Part shown: positions 1 through 11,270 of the stretch, piece after piece
How the letters are laid out: every line of letters starts with the position of its first letter
Position numbering within the stretch: position 1 is the stretch's first letter
Assembly (NCBI GenBank): GCA_039583875.1
Contig: CM077165.1
Coordinates: 74,388,757-74,452,756 of the forward strand
Reading direction: 5' to 3'
Length of the DNA stretch: 64,000 bases
Source: Platanthera guangdongensis
Lineage: Eukaryota > Streptophyta > Magnoliopsida > Asparagales > Orchidaceae
Program-made: the position numbers and the translations under genes
The notes under the pieces: generated by a model
Told to the model about the DNA's origin: nothing
The model's input: the letters and a program-made list of their open reading frames with translations, nothing else
The model's database searches: none

Positions 1-123
1 TTAACGCAAAAGGCACCACCAACATGATCGAGGCCCAAACTGAACTGCTCCACGAAGGCTCTAGCCACAAACGAGTGGGTAGCGCCTGAATCAAAGAGAA
101 CACGCGCCCAACGGTTCTTTACC
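1..123 (-). CDS. TekB protease fragment (start of pol)
   Basis: The minus-strand translation carries the retropepsin signature [11 protein letters not shown], with the catalytic Asp codon at 92-90. It is preceded by KVKNRWARV, the same context as the TekC protease. The catalytic D-S-G is intact in the part seen. The reading continues off the left edge, where RT, RNase H and integrase would follow. It is separated from the end of gag at 180 and is probably in another frame, as in TekC. The family cleaves the gag-pol polyprotein inside virus-like particles. The start codon cannot be placed. Confidence 0.8.
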
Positions 124-179
124 TTAACTCGTCCTACTCATAGCACACACATCTAAAGCAACAATCGCTAGAATGAAAA

Positions 180-1160
180 CTACAACAAGGGAACATGACA
201 AAACAGCTTGGGAGGAGTCGAACCTGAGATAACCTGGGTCGAAGTCTGCGCTTCGTCTGCCGAAAGCACATTCAGCTTCCCCTTTCCTCTCTCCAATTGC
301 TGAGGCGGTGGCAAAGCCCGGAGGGGAACTGGCTGCAGAACAGGCTGGAACTGCGGGCACTTTGTCTTGAGATGACCCTTCTGCCCACATTGAAAACATA
401 CCTTATCTCTTAACCAGCAACGGGCAGCCTCATGCCCCTTCCTTCCACATAAGGCACATACCAAGTCTCCTCTAGGAGCACCCTGCATCGCATGCACCTG
501 TTCCTTCTTCTGCGCTCTCAACCTTTTGAAACACCTCTCCAAGGGGTGGCCTAGCCGACCACAGAAGCTACAAAGCTCTTTGTTCTTCTTCCTCGAGGGA
601 GCATCAGGCTCCTGAGGGCTTTTCCCTCCACCGGACTTCCGCTTATCCTTCCTTATCTGCTGTCCTTTATTCTTGGCACCCTTAATGGCCTCGACCTTCG
701 AGGCAGCTTCCACCACGCTGACAAAACTAACTGCTCCATAGGCATTCGCTAACTGCTGAATGTCGCTTCTTAGCCCACCCAAAAATCGCTTAACTTGGTC
801 TTCTTCAACACTCACCAAACCAGGGGCAAACCGACTCAACTTGTTGAACTCAATCTCATCCGCACTAACCGTGAGTTCCCTTTGCTTCAAATGGAGAAAG
901 TTATTCATTAGCTGGTCCCTCTCGACTGAAGGCAGAAACTTACTCAACAGCATCACCTTAAACGACTCCCAAGTGCATCCTGCCACCACTGCTACAAGAG
1001 ATTGAATCTGAGCCTGCATATCCACTACCTGTCTTGATAAGGCCTCATTACTCTGCCGCAAGCTTTCTATCAACGCCTCACTCTGCGCTCCCGACGTCTC
1101 ACCCTCGGATTGGGGGGTTGATCTCGTCGCAGGATATCTTGCCATCCTAATATCGCACAA
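180..1160 (-). CDS. TekB gag, internally deleted
   Basis: A 326-residue gag (capsid-nucleocapsid) protein that would package element RNA in the cytoplasm. The N-terminal ~60 residues are polar with a short helical stretch. Then follows the retrotransposon gag core (WESFK, FLPSVERDQLMNNFLHLKQRELTV). Three CCHC zinc knuckles lie at about residues 197-210, 235-248 and 255-268, all with intact C-x2-C-x4-H-x4-C spacing. Compared with TekC, about 90 residues are missing between the N-terminal segment and WESFK. They include the stretch around FQRLRPPTYDGK and the W-rich segment, so the capsid is probably non-functional. The ATG at 1160 fits a natural start, which TekC lacks. Confidence 0.88.
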   Translation of the reverse strand: MCDIRMARYPATRSTPQSEGETSGAQSEALIESLRQSNEALSRQVVDMQAQIQSLVAVVAGCTWESFKVMLLSKFLPSVERDQLMNNFLHLKQRELTVSADEIEFNKLSRFAPGLVSVEEDQVKRFLGGLRSDIQQLANAYGAVSFVSVVEAASKVEAIKGAKNKGQQIRKDKRKSGGGKSPQEPDAPSRKKNKELCSFCGRLGHPLERCFKRLRAQKKEQVHAMQGAPRGDLVCALCGRKGHEAARCWLRDKVCFQCGQKGHLKTKCPQFQPVLQPVPLRALPPPQQLERGKGKLNVLSADEAQTSTQVISGSTPPKLFCHVPLL

Positions 1161-1816
1161 GCTTAGACAAAACCCAGCCCAAGAGCTAGAACAAATCTAC
1201 CCGGTACAGACAAACACACTTAAATATGAACTTCAACTGCAAAACTTGCTCTGGGAGTTGTTTTTACCATGATGATGTTATGCTTAACCTAAGATGGTTC
1301 ACCACCATCATACTAACTCATGTGCCTAAACCATGAATGCATGTATTTGTATTCTTTTTGACTCAAATCCATGTGTGTACATATGTCATCTTGCAAATCT
1401 TTAGCTTGGCACGTTGTGCTTATGATATGTTATGCTATGCATGATGTGCTATGCATTCTAAAAAGGCCTTAATGCATGTCATGGGCGGCGTACACATGAA
1501 AATGTTATGCATCCCATACTACATAAAATTCCCATGCAACGAAAAAAGAAAACGTGCTAGCCGCATTCATGTGGTGAGGTTATGCATCCCATACTACATA
1601 ACCCTCACATGTTGCCTCCTATGGTGGATCCATATACAAACACATATTATGCATCCCATACTACATAATATGCCCCGTATACTTCTTTATGCTCATGAGT
1701 GTAGTGTTCGTGCTTCAGCCAAGACGTGCTGATGACATATCGATGTGTGTATGGTATGACGCTAACCACTAATGCAAACAAGGGAAAGGTTGCCTGACCA
1801 TTTGTCAAGCAACCTC
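1161..1816 (-). other. TekB untranslated leader with ~70-bp repeats
   Basis: No coding sequence is recognised between primer site and gag. The stretch holds at least three spaced copies of a short motif containing GTAGTATGGGATGCAT (near 1507, 1581 and 1648 on the minus strand), about 70 bp apart, with related sequence between them. The same leader and repeats occur at 9541-10177 in TekC. Small ORFs across it are by-products of the repeats. Confidence 0.7.
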
Positions 1817-1828
1817 CCTCTGATACCA
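1817..1828 (-). other. TekB primer binding site
   Basis: The minus strand reads TGGTATCAGAGG, complementary to the 3' end of initiator Met-tRNA except at the last base. It lies 2 bp inside the LTR edge at 1831. This is the usual plant primer site for minus-strand DNA synthesis and fixes the inner LTR border and the element's orientation. Confidence 0.9.
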
Positions 1829-1830
1829 AC

Positions 1831-4800
1831 TGTCACAACCCGCATTTTCTCAACGATAAAATCGTATCAGAGCAAGAGAAAACATGTGCCGTGATGGCAC
1901 GTCGTGCAGGGGATAACTGCACACGCTCAGGCAAAACTCCAGACCTTTGATTTTAAGGAAAATCGTTGATTAAATATGAAAGAAAATCAGTTATGTTGAA
2001 AAGCCGTATCCCTCGGCACGGTGGATCAGCTAGTCCACAATTAAAAGTATATTTATACGCAGCAGAAAATACTTTGGTTTAATTAAGTTGACATCCTAAA
2101 TGAGCATAAGTGTCCCCGAGGGACGACTCATGGTATGCACGACTCTAAAGTGAATATAATATATATGAAAGATAGTCTTTTTACGCTAAGGAAATATTGT
2201 ATCTTTATTTTATAAATATGTTATGCATGGGGTACATATAATAATGTTTTTAGGGTTTAAAATATCTAACATGCAACCTAGCTTAAATCCTTCCCAGAAG
2301 CAAGTAAACAACCACAAATAGGCAAAAATAGCAGTTTAAGTTCATACCCAGCATCGCAAGAAGCCACCAGTGGGCGCCAACAACCTGACACGAACACACT
2401 GGTGAGTATGTATGTCTATACAGAAAGGTAAAGAACTACCTCACAAAATCGGGGTTCCGCTATCTCAGCTACCCAAGAGGCCACCAATCAGCCCCTCCAA
2501 AAGAACTAGCCGCTGAACTGGCTACAACCTGGACCTGAGGCATTCAAGAAAAGAACACCTCAGCAAGAAAATAATCAAAGGTAAATAGAGCATTAGATTT
2601 GTGAGAAAATAAAAAGAAGGGTTTACCAACCCGACAACAAACTGCTATAAGCAAAAGAAAGGGCATGACAGTAAGAAAAGAGTACTGTCTAAAGCACAGC
2701 AAAGCACACCAAGTGCGAGCAATAAAAGCACCTTGCCCTACAAAGAGTCTGCAACAGCAACAAGACATATACATATATGCCAAAAGAAAGAGAAAACATA
2801 AACAGGAAAGGGACTAACAATCCTAACACGTGGGTAAGTGGCAGTGGTCAAAACATGGATCTGAATACATAACCAAAACCAGATCGAAAAAGGGCTAAGG
2901 GGTCATCAGTGGCAGCTTTAGGGTCCCACACACACCAACCCAAACCGGGGCAAAAGGCAGTGGCCACAGCTCTCCACATCAAAATCCACCCCTCTAGAGG
3001 CCACCAAAACTCCACCACCTGCCACAACCCAAGAGTCGGCAAGCAAAACTAGCCGAACACCCAATACCACCCCCTAGAGAAAGGGAAAAGTCACACTAAC
3101 AATCCCAAGGAAACACACGAACCTAAGATAGAAATGTCGAGCCCACTCGACGCGGCGTGGAGTAAGCTCCGCTTACTTGACGCCGAAAATACTTAGCCGC
3201 AAATCCTACGCTAGGTGACGACGTTGAGTGAACTCGGCTCAGTCGACGCTGTCAGCGCTTTCCACTTAGGGTAAACGTAAGTTTTAGTCAAAACCGCAGC
3301 CTAAACTCTCTCAACGCGCGAAAACAGGGAGTTGGAAATTTCATCCCAACCCTCCGTTCCATCCTAACTACTCGGTCTACCGCAACTAAACCTAAACTGT
3401 AGCTAACCACAGCCTCACCCTAACTCTAGCTACCCACTGGACACCAAACCTCAGACAAACGAGAGAACATTGATTTAAATTCTAGAAAAAAATAAAGGAT
3501 CAACCACTTGATTTAAAGCTTGATGTAATAACTCAACCTGCTGCTCTAGGGAGGAAAACAAAGAGAACAGAGCGATAGCACAAGAAATGAAAATAGAGCA
3601 TGGGTTAGAAATAATTTGGCAAGGGCAAGGGAGCCACTTGCCTCTACCTCCAGGAAAAACAACAACTACCACCCAAGCTTGGCACCAGCGGCAAGATCGG
3701 CCACCTAGAAGACCAAAACTGAAACTTTGAGGAAGAAGAAAAGAAATCAAAAATTCCTAACTCCTAGAATCAACCCTAAATCAATAAAAACTTACATGGA
3801 AGGGAAGATCTAGACGAGAGCAAGCCAAATCCGCTATCGCACGAGAAAAACGAGCTTCCTCCCGCAAACACCGGCCAAAATAAAAGCACCACCTCCTCTC
3901 AAAACCCTTCCGCTGGAAGCTCTCCAGACCCGGGAACGATGAAAAAGAAGAGGAAAAACGGTTCACGACAACAAAAGATGCTCTCAGGAGAAAAAGTACG
4001 GAACACGCCCAAGACACGCCCGTGATACGGCCCGACACGCCCGTGTCACGAGGCGTGTACTTACTCGACGAACGTCGATCTCCACTCGACGAAACACGAG
4101 ACACCCCCCAGACATGCCCGTGACACGGCCCGACACGCCCGTGTCACGGGGCGTGTACTCACACGCCTACCCACTTGACGACCGTCGATCTCAGCTCGAC
4201 GAAACAGGTGACACGCCCTGTGACATGCCTGTGTCACAGGCCGTGTACCAACTCAAACACCACTCGATGATCGTGGAGCACCGATCGTCGAACGGAGAGA
4301 CACGCCCCGTGTCACGCCCGTGTTCGATACGACACGCCCGTGACACGGCCGTGTTCTCACTAAAACTCCGCCTGACGACCATCGAGCGCAGCTCGACGAA
4401 GGGGGACAAGCCCTGTGACACGCCCGTGTCACAGGCCGTGTTCCTACAAAAACCCCGTCGACCAAAAATTCGTCGACCTGAGAAACGGGAGCTCTACCCG
4501 AGCACGACACGCCCTGGGTCACGGGCGTGACCCAGGCCGTGTCACCCAAACTTACACAAAAAAGGAAACCTGCTGACTCCTAGCAAACAAAAGACAAGGC
4601 ACCAGCCTACTAGCTCGGCCATATCAGGCACGCACAGCACAACAAACATTACAAACATTATATCTAACAAAAACAATCGTCGAAATGACGCGAAAGCAAA
4701 CGATCCCGGATTTCGACCAAAACTCGCACCGTAGCTAAACTCCCAGGCTACGAAAACAACGGTGAGGTCGAAAACAACATCCGACGATCGCACACTCGGG

Positions 4801-5026
4801 CTAACACCTCCCGAAGCCAAAACACAAGCATTTCCCTAAGAGGCCCAACCGAGTCACCAAAACAGACTCCGGCTAGCTGGGGAAACTTGACAACAGGCTA
4901 CAACCAGGCTACACAAGGAACCTAAAGAGCTAAGACCACGCTCTACAACGGTGAAAGGCCGGAAAATGCGTCATTGTAACGCCAATCCAAGATCAAACAA
5001 AACCGAGAAAAACCGGGGGCGTTACA
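1831..5026 (-). repeat. TekB 5' LTR (3196 bp)
   Basis: On the minus strand it begins TGTAACGCCCCCGG at 5026 and ends GGGTTGTGACA at 1831, giving TG...CA ends. The first ~250 bp and the last ~50 bp align with the TekC LTR, including the stretch around GCCGGAGTCTGTT, while the middle differs. It contains a GC-rich palindrome array (4005-4545). The several small ORFs in it are chance readings. It should contain the element promoter, but I see no clear TATA box. Confidence 0.88.
4005..4545. repeat. Array of ACACGCCCGTGTCA and CGAC..GTCG palindromes in TekB LTR
   Basis: Roughly a dozen copies of a near-palindrome of type GACACGCCCGTGTCAC are interleaved with a second dyad containing CGACGACCGTCGATC and CTCGACGAA. 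The spacers are irregular. It lies about 480-1020 bp inside the LTR, in the probable U3. A related array is in the TekA LTR (18825-19355). The TekC LTR has an unrelated palindrome at a comparable place. Confidence 0.8.
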
Positions 5027-6751
5027 AGCCCCGCCTCAACCGGAGATTGATTTCACGATTAAGCTAGTTCCAGGTGCAAAACCCGTGTCACGCTCTCCAT
5101 ATTGGCTAGCGCCTAAGGATATGGCGGAGCTGAAAGTTAAACTGCAAGAGTTGTTGGAACAAGATTATGTGCGTCCAAGTTCGTTGCCTTGGAGCTCACC
5201 AGTCCTCTTTGTTAAGAAGAAGGATGGGAGCTTGAGACTCTGTATTGATTATCGGGAGCTGAACAAGCTAACGGAAAAGAACAAGTACCCGATACCAAGG
5301 ATTGATGATCTATTTGATCAGTTAGTCGGGTCGACAGTATACTCTAAGTTGGATCTTAAGTCTGGATACTATCAGCTGAGGATAAGGGAGAGTCATATCC
5401 CCAAAACAGCTTTTAGTACGAGATACGAGCATTACGAGTTTACGATCATGCCGTTTGGGCTAACGAATACACCGTCGGTGTTCATGGATTTGATGAATAG
5501 GACTTTCAGGGAGTACTTAGACCACTTTGTGATTGTCTTCATCGACGATATTTTGGTGTACTCGCAGAGAGAGTATGATCACTTCAGGCATCTTCATTTC
5601 GTTTTGGAGACGCCGAGGAGGAATTAATTGTACGCCAAGTTCTCGAAATGCGAGTTTTGGTTGTCCTCAGTGGCGTTCCTCGGTCATATAGTCAGTGGAC
5701 AGGGCATTGCGGTGGATCCGACGAAGATTGTTGCGATACGAGAGTGGCCTGTGCTTGCTACGGTAGCGGAAGTCCGGAGTTTTCTGGGGCTTGCCGGCTA
5801 TTACAGGTGCTTCATGGAGAACTTCTCGCAGATAGCGTTACCTCTCATTACTTTGATGAGGAAGGAGCAGAAGTTCGTTTGGATGCCGGAGTGCACACGA
5901 GCTTTTGAGGAGTTGAAGTGTCGGTTGACCACGATGCTTGTGCTTAGTTCGCCGAGTGGGATCGAAAGCTTTGAAATCTATAGTGATGCTTCGGGCAGTG
6001 GTTGGGTTGCGTGCTATTGCAACATTGAAGCGTTATAGCATATGTCTCAAGACATCTGAAAGTGCACGAGAGGAATTATCCGGTCCATGACTTGGACTTA
6101 GCGGCCGTGATTTTTGCCTTGAAGCTGTGGAGGCACTACTTGTATGGGGTAAGGGTTGTTATCTATATTGACCATAAGCGCCTGAAATATTTGTTGGATC
6201 AGAAAGATCTGAACATGTGGCAGCGTAGATGTATGGAGTTCCTGGGGGACTACACATTCAAGATCCACTACGTGCCTGGTAAAGACAATGCTTTTGCGGA
6301 CGCGTTGAGTCGCCGGGCCCCAGCTCAAGCCAATTGGCTGTCGGTCCATGACGAGCGGTTGGTTCGGGAGTTGTAGGCATTAGAGATCTCTTGCATTGAC
6401 AAGCAGTCGAGTGTTGAAACGCTATTGAATTAGACGAAAGTTTAGTATTACCTACCTGATCGGATTCGACAGGATTTGGATGTGGTAGCAGCATAAAGCA
6501 GCTCATGATAGAGGCTCTGGATGGGTCAAATTCCCAATATGAGGTTATGGATGGTTTGCTTTGGAAAGACGGACATCTGTGCGTCCCGAATGTGGGCACT
6601 TTGCGGGTGGAATTGTTGTACGAGGCACATCATACCAAGTACACGATTCCCTCGGGGAGCACAAAGATGTACCGCGATATGAAGAAATTATTCTGGTGGC
6701 CAGGATTGAAGAAGGATGTGGCACTGTATGTGGCGAAGTGTCAGACATGCG
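5027..6751 (+). pseudogene. TekA pol fragment 1: RT, RNase H, start of integrase
   Basis: This is the polymerase section of an old Ty3 chromovirus, cut on the left by TekB and on the right by TekC. RT is seen from about 5085: [19 protein letters not shown], then the catalytic FIDDILVYS near 5539. An in-frame TAA lies at 5625-5627. RT continues to about 5900, followed by RNase H (YSDASGSG, then a frameshift near 6010-6060, then [15 protein letters not shown] and ADALSRR). The integrase zinc-finger start is 6505-6751, where the expected second His region reads TIPSGSTKMY instead of the usual HPGSTKMY. Several stops and at least one frameshift make it non-coding today. Upstream gag and protease should lie beyond TekB, to the left. 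Confidence 0.9.
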
Positions 6752-9526
6752 TGTAACGCCCCCGATTTTCCAGTGATTTATTTAATTTCTCATTTGACGT
6801 ATTATGACGTCAGGGCGTTATGTTAGCGCGTGTTGGTCAGGTGACGTTGTTAGAGCGTGCTTTTAGCTCTTTAGGTTTCCTGCGTGGCTTGGTGATGCCT
6901 GGTAGCAAGATTCCCTAGCGAGCCGGAGTCTGTTTGGTGACTCGGTGGAGCCTCTTGGGGAATGCTTGTGTTTTGGCTTCGGGAGAATTTGCCCGAGTTT
7001 TGTTCGTCGGATTTTGTTACCGACTGTGTCGTTAGCGCGTTTTGCGTTCGTTAGGTTTGACCGGCCAGATTTTGGGATTTGCGTCGGGAGTGGAAAATTT
7101 TATATTAGAAAATTAGATCGGCTAATTTTAGACTTGCTCGTCAAGTTTCGTCGCGTTCCGAGCATTTTTGGAGCCTCGGCGTGCGATTGAAGTTTGTATG
7201 TTTTCGCGTACGCCGTTAACTTTAGAAATTATTATCTCGAAAACGGTGCGTCGGAATTCGATTTCAACATCGCCGTTGGATTCGTAGCGTCGTCATTCGC
7301 CTACGGTGCGAATTTCGTTCGATTCGGCGCGCGTTTGGCCCTCCGTAACGATATATGTTATATCATTCCTTTTTAAATAATTATAAGTATTAATATTTTA
7401 TATTTATATAAAATATTTTAAATAAAAAAAAATAATAAAATAAAAAAATTCGGTGAGAATGATTCTCACCGAATCGGATTCGGTGAGAATCATTCTCACC
7501 GAATCCACTGTTCGGTGAGAATTCTCACCGAATCCACTGTTCGGTGAGAATTCTCACCGATCAGTTAGGCTAGTTATATTATATGTTAAGTATATAATAT
7601 TTGTATATTATATTATTATTCTTATTATATAATATATTATATTAGTTTAAGAAGCAAAACTCCTTTCTTCTTCCCCGAACAGCAGCCCCCCTCCTGTGCG
7701 AAATTTTTGCGGAGTGCGGAACCCTTCCGTTCGCAAATCTTCCGGCGGCCGCCACCGCCGATCCGGTGGACGGAATTTCGATCCGATCGCGGCGTTGGAA
7801 AGCTCTCGGCGAGAGCTTCGAGATCGCGGTAAGTTTTTCCCGTTTCGGTGACCGTTTCGCCTTAGATTTTTTTCGGCCCTAACCCCGGTTGTCCGTTTTT
7901 TCGTAGATCTCGTCTCCGCGTGTCCCCTCTTGAACGGATCTACGTGTTGGAGTTTTTTGGGTGACGTTTTCGAGATCGATTTGAGGCAAGTGGATTTCTC
8001 CCCCCTTGCGTGCCTCCATGAGTTGCATTTTTTTTGTTTTATTATTCTTTCCTCCTTGTCGTAGAATAGGTAATATTGGAATGCTCCTAGTTTTGGGCTT
8101 GTAGTCGGCCCAAACTAGGAAGTTATCGGTTTTATTTTAGTTGTACTCGGCGGGTAGGGGGAAATAACTCGGCGGGTAGGGGAAAATAAATCGGCGGGTA
8201 GGGGGAAATAATTCGGCGGGTTTTGGTTGTACAACTTGGTAGTTTTAAGTGGTGTTGTCGGCTAGTTTTGGTGCCGAATCGTGGATCCTTAGCATGTGGT
8301 AGCTGGGTTTCTGAAGGAGTATGGTACCAGGAGAGTTTGAGCCATGGCCACCACCATTCCCTCCTTTGGACATTTTGGGTTCCTGTAAGAGGTTGGAACT
8401 CTATGTGTGTGGACCCTGTGGCGGCCCCTTTAGTACTCTTGAGACACCTGGACCTGGTTGTTTGGTTGTGACTGTTCTTAGTCTCCGACACAGGTTTGGG
8501 ATTTGTGCCAGTGCTAATGATTTACAAGTTTAGGACTGTTAGTTCCTTCTTACTGTTCATTTGATGCATATTGGTTTCCTTCTGTTTCTGCAGGCTTGAG
8601 CGGAGTCTGGTACGTTTCTGTACTTGTTGCATTTCTCTCACTTTACTGATTATTACACCTACATTTTGTCCTCTTTTGGATTCTTTAGCTGAGTTTTTCG
8701 GCATTTACTCTTGCAGGGTTGGTAACCCTTTTTCTTGTTGTTCTTTTTATTCAATTATTATCTGATGCTTCTTTGCCACTTGTTTCATTATTTCTTGCTG
8801 AGGTGTTCTTCTTTTGAATGCCTCAGGTTCAGGTCTGTAGCCGGCTGTGCGGCTAGTTTCAGGAGTTTCTCTGTGGACTGCGCTTTGGCAGTGTTTTCCT
8901 CGCTTGTCGAGGTAGTTCTTTAGCCTTGTAGTAGTACAGACATACATGCTCACCAGCGAGTTCATGTCAGGTTGTTGACGCTCGTTGGTGATTTTCCTTT
9001 GTGATATTAAGTATTTGCTTAGCTGCTAGTTTACCTGTTTTGTGGTAGTTTCACTTGCTCTCTGGGAATGTTTTATGCTAGGTTGCTAGTTACTTTAAAC
9101 CCTATAATGGAACTACTATATGTATTGCATGATCAGCATGTTTTATAAAAACTCAAACTCTATTTTCAAATGCGTAAAAAGATGGTTTCCCTTATAAATA
9201 TTATAAATTGAAATCTAGGGTCTTGCATAGTGTAAGTTGTCCTCTTAGGACGCTTATGCGCTCTTTTAGGATGTTTAGCATAAATGAAGTATTTTTCCGC
9301 TACGTATAAATATAGTTTTCAAACCGTGGACTATCTGATCCACTGAGCCGAGGGATACGGCCAATTAATTTAAAAATCAGTTTTCTATTCATTTTAACTT
9401 ATGATTTGAAGGATTAGAGTGTCGCCTGAGCGTCAGCAGTTATCCCCTGCTTGACGTGGCATCACAGCTCGTAGTTTTCTCGTGCTCTGATTTATTATTT
9501 TAAATGAGAAAATGCGGGTTGTGACA
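6752..9526 (+). repeat. TekC 5' LTR (2775 bp)
   Basis: It starts TGTAACGCCCCCG and ends GGGTTGTGACA. From 5' to 3': GC-rich start shared with TekB, an AT-rich tract (7370-7445), a palindrome array (7448-7561), a second AT-rich, TATA-like tract (7575-7660), then GC-rich sequence resembling a 5' untranslated region. The transcription start probably lies just after the second AT tract. It matches 14779-17552 almost throughout. Confidence 0.95.
7448..7561. repeat. TTCGGTGAGAAT/ATTCTCACCGAA palindrome array, 5' copy
   Basis: Four head-to-head dyads of TTCGGTGAGAA with TTCTCACCGAA stand in a row. Two have a central ATGATT/ATCATT and two have GAATTC at the centre, and most are joined by a short ATCCACTG spacer. 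Each can fold into a perfect hairpin. The block sits between two AT-rich tracts, just before the likely TATA region. Confidence 0.9.
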
Positions 9527-9528
9527 GT

Positions 9529-9540
9529 TGGTATCAGAGG
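9529..9540 (+). other. TekC primer binding site
   Basis: TGGTATCAGAGG, 2 bp after the LTR end, matches the initiator Met-tRNA 3' end except at the last base. It is identical to the TekB site. Confidence 0.93.
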
Positions 9541-10177
9541 GAGGTTGCTTGACAAATTGTCGGGCAACCTGTCCCTGTAAGTGTTAGGTGTTTAGAATCA
9601 TACCATACACACACCGATATGTCATCAGCACGTCTTGGCTAAAGCACGAACACTACACTCATGAGCATAAAGAAGTATACGGGGCATATTATGTAGTATG
9701 GGATGCATACTATGTGTTTGTATATGGATCCACCATAGGAGGCAACATGTGAGGGTTATGTAGTATGGGATGCATAACCTCACCACATGAATGCGGCTAG
9801 CACGTTTTCTTTTTCGTTGCATGGAAATGTTATGTAGTATGGGATGCATAACATTTTCATGTGTACGCCGCTCATAACATGCATTAGGGCCTTTTTAGAA
9901 TGCATAGCACAATCATGCATAGCATAACATTGCATAAGCACAATGTGCCAAGCTAAAGATTTGCAGGATGACATGTGTACACACATAAGTTTGAGTCAAA
10001 AAGAATATAAATTCATGCATTCCCGATCTAGGCACAAGAGTTAGTGTGATGATAGTGAATCATCGTAGGTTAAGCATAACATCATTATTAAAAATCCCAG
10101 AGCAAGTTATCAGCATGAGCAAGTACTTAAGTATGTCTTGTTTGTACTATATTGTTTGGTTCTAGTGGGTGGGCTAA
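9541..10177 (+). other. TekC untranslated leader with repeated motif
   Basis: Non-coding leader with three copies of a motif around TATGTAGTATGGGATGCATA (near 9690, 9757 and 9831), about 70 bp apart. It is shared with the TekB leader. Its position between primer site and gag is where packaging or dimerisation signals would be expected; that role is inference. Confidence 0.75.
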
Positions 10178-11230
10178 GTGTCTAAATTAGTGTTTGTGGG
10201 TCAAGCTGTCCCTGTTCCCCCCGCTCCTCTGGTGCCTCCGGTCGTGGTGCCACTAGAGATGACCTTTATTTCTCAGTTTCAGCGACTTAGGCCTCCGACG
10301 TATGATGGCAAGGCAGATTACATGGTTTTAGACGATTGGATAATATCAATCGAGGAGATGTTCTCATACTCCGGGATCACTGATGATCAGAAAGTGATGT
10401 TAGCCGCATATCAGCTCAAAGGGTTGGCAAAGAGCTGGTGGCTGAGGGAGAAAGAAGGTCTGAAGGACGGGTGTTCCTGGGAGTCCTTTAAGGAGCTACT
10501 TTTGAGCAAGTTTCTGCCATCGGTCGAGAGGGACCGTCTGATGAATGATTTTCTGCACTTGAAGCAGAGGCAACTCACGGTTAGTGAGTACGAAATCGAG
10601 TTTAGTAAGCTAAGTCGATTTGCCCCAGACTTGGTGAGTTCCGACGAAAATAGAAGCAAACGATTTCTGGCCGGGCTAAGGAGTGACGTCCAGCAATTAG
10701 CAAGTGCCTATGCGACCTCAAGTTATGCTGGTATGGTGGAAGCTGCCTTAAAGGTAGAGGCAATTGATAATGCCAAGAATCGAGGTCAACAACTGAGAAA
10801 GGATAAAAGAAAGTCTGATGAGGGTAAGAGTACTCAGGTCCCTGACGCTGCTCCGAGGAAGAGAAACAAGGAGGTATGCAGTTTCTGTGGCCGACCGGGC
10901 CATCCATTGGAAAGATGCTATCAAAGGTTAGGAGCTCAAAAGAAAGAGCAGATTCATGCGATCCAAGGTGTCCAAAAGAAAGATTTGCTTTGTTCGGTAT
11001 GCAGGAAGCCGGGGCACGATGATGCCCATTGCTGGAAGAAGACTAGAAGTTGTTTCTTATGCGGTCAAGTGGGTCATCTCAAGTATCAGTGCCCGCAAGC
11101 TCAGCTTACTCTGCAGCCAGTTCCTCTTCAGGCCTTGCCGCCGCCGCAGCGAGTGGACAAGGGGAAAGGAAAGTTGAACGTGGTCTCTATGGACGAAGCT
11201 CAGACGTCCACGCAAGTGATATCAGGTTAG
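10178..11230 (+). pseudogene. TekC gag, N-terminus lost
   Basis: The open frame runs 10178-11230, but it opens without an ATG. The first ATG is at 10259 (MTFISQFQRLRPPTYDGK). It holds the full gag core (W-rich LAKSWWLREKE, then SWESFKELLLSKFLPSVERD) and three CCHC knuckles (CSFCGRPGHPLERC, CSVCRKPGHDDAHC, CFLCGQVGHLKYQC), followed by a proline-rich tail. The N-terminal ~60 residues present in TekB gag are missing. The leader joins directly to the equivalent of the segment before QAVPVPPAP. The product would be capsid-nucleocapsid. The lesion is complementary to the one in TekB. Confidence 0.85.
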
Positions 11231-11270
11231 ATCCTCCCCTAGTTTTAATGTTTAGCTCATAGTTATAGTT

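Larger units (their letters stand above)
1..5026 (-). mobile_element. TekB: 5' part of a Ty3 chromovirus (Tekay-like), cut by window edge
   Basis: Read on the minus strand this is LTR, primer binding site, leader, gag and the start of protease, running off the left edge. It is inserted in TekA: the LTR begins at 5026 and TekA pol resumes at 5027. The predicted 5-bp target duplication is AGCCC (5027-5031); its partner lies outside the window. Gag and leader closely resemble those of TekC, so the two are subfamilies of one family. The Tekay assignment is by analogy with TekC, whose pol ends in a chromodomain-like region. Confidence 0.88.

Noticed and set aside
1451..1732. 93-codon ORF in the TekB leader (and its TekC counterparts near 9625-9986)
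   Set aside because: It consists of repeated translations of the leader motif, on the strand opposite to the element, without conserved amino acids beyond the repeat.
3475..4820. Several ~90-138 codon ORFs inside the TekB LTR
   Set aside because: They are chance frames in a GC-rich repetitive LTR. They are not shared with the TekC LTR in frame and have no known domain.
6945..7376. Two short ORFs repeated exactly at 14971-15402
   Set aside because: They repeat because they lie in the two TekC LTRs; no protein features.
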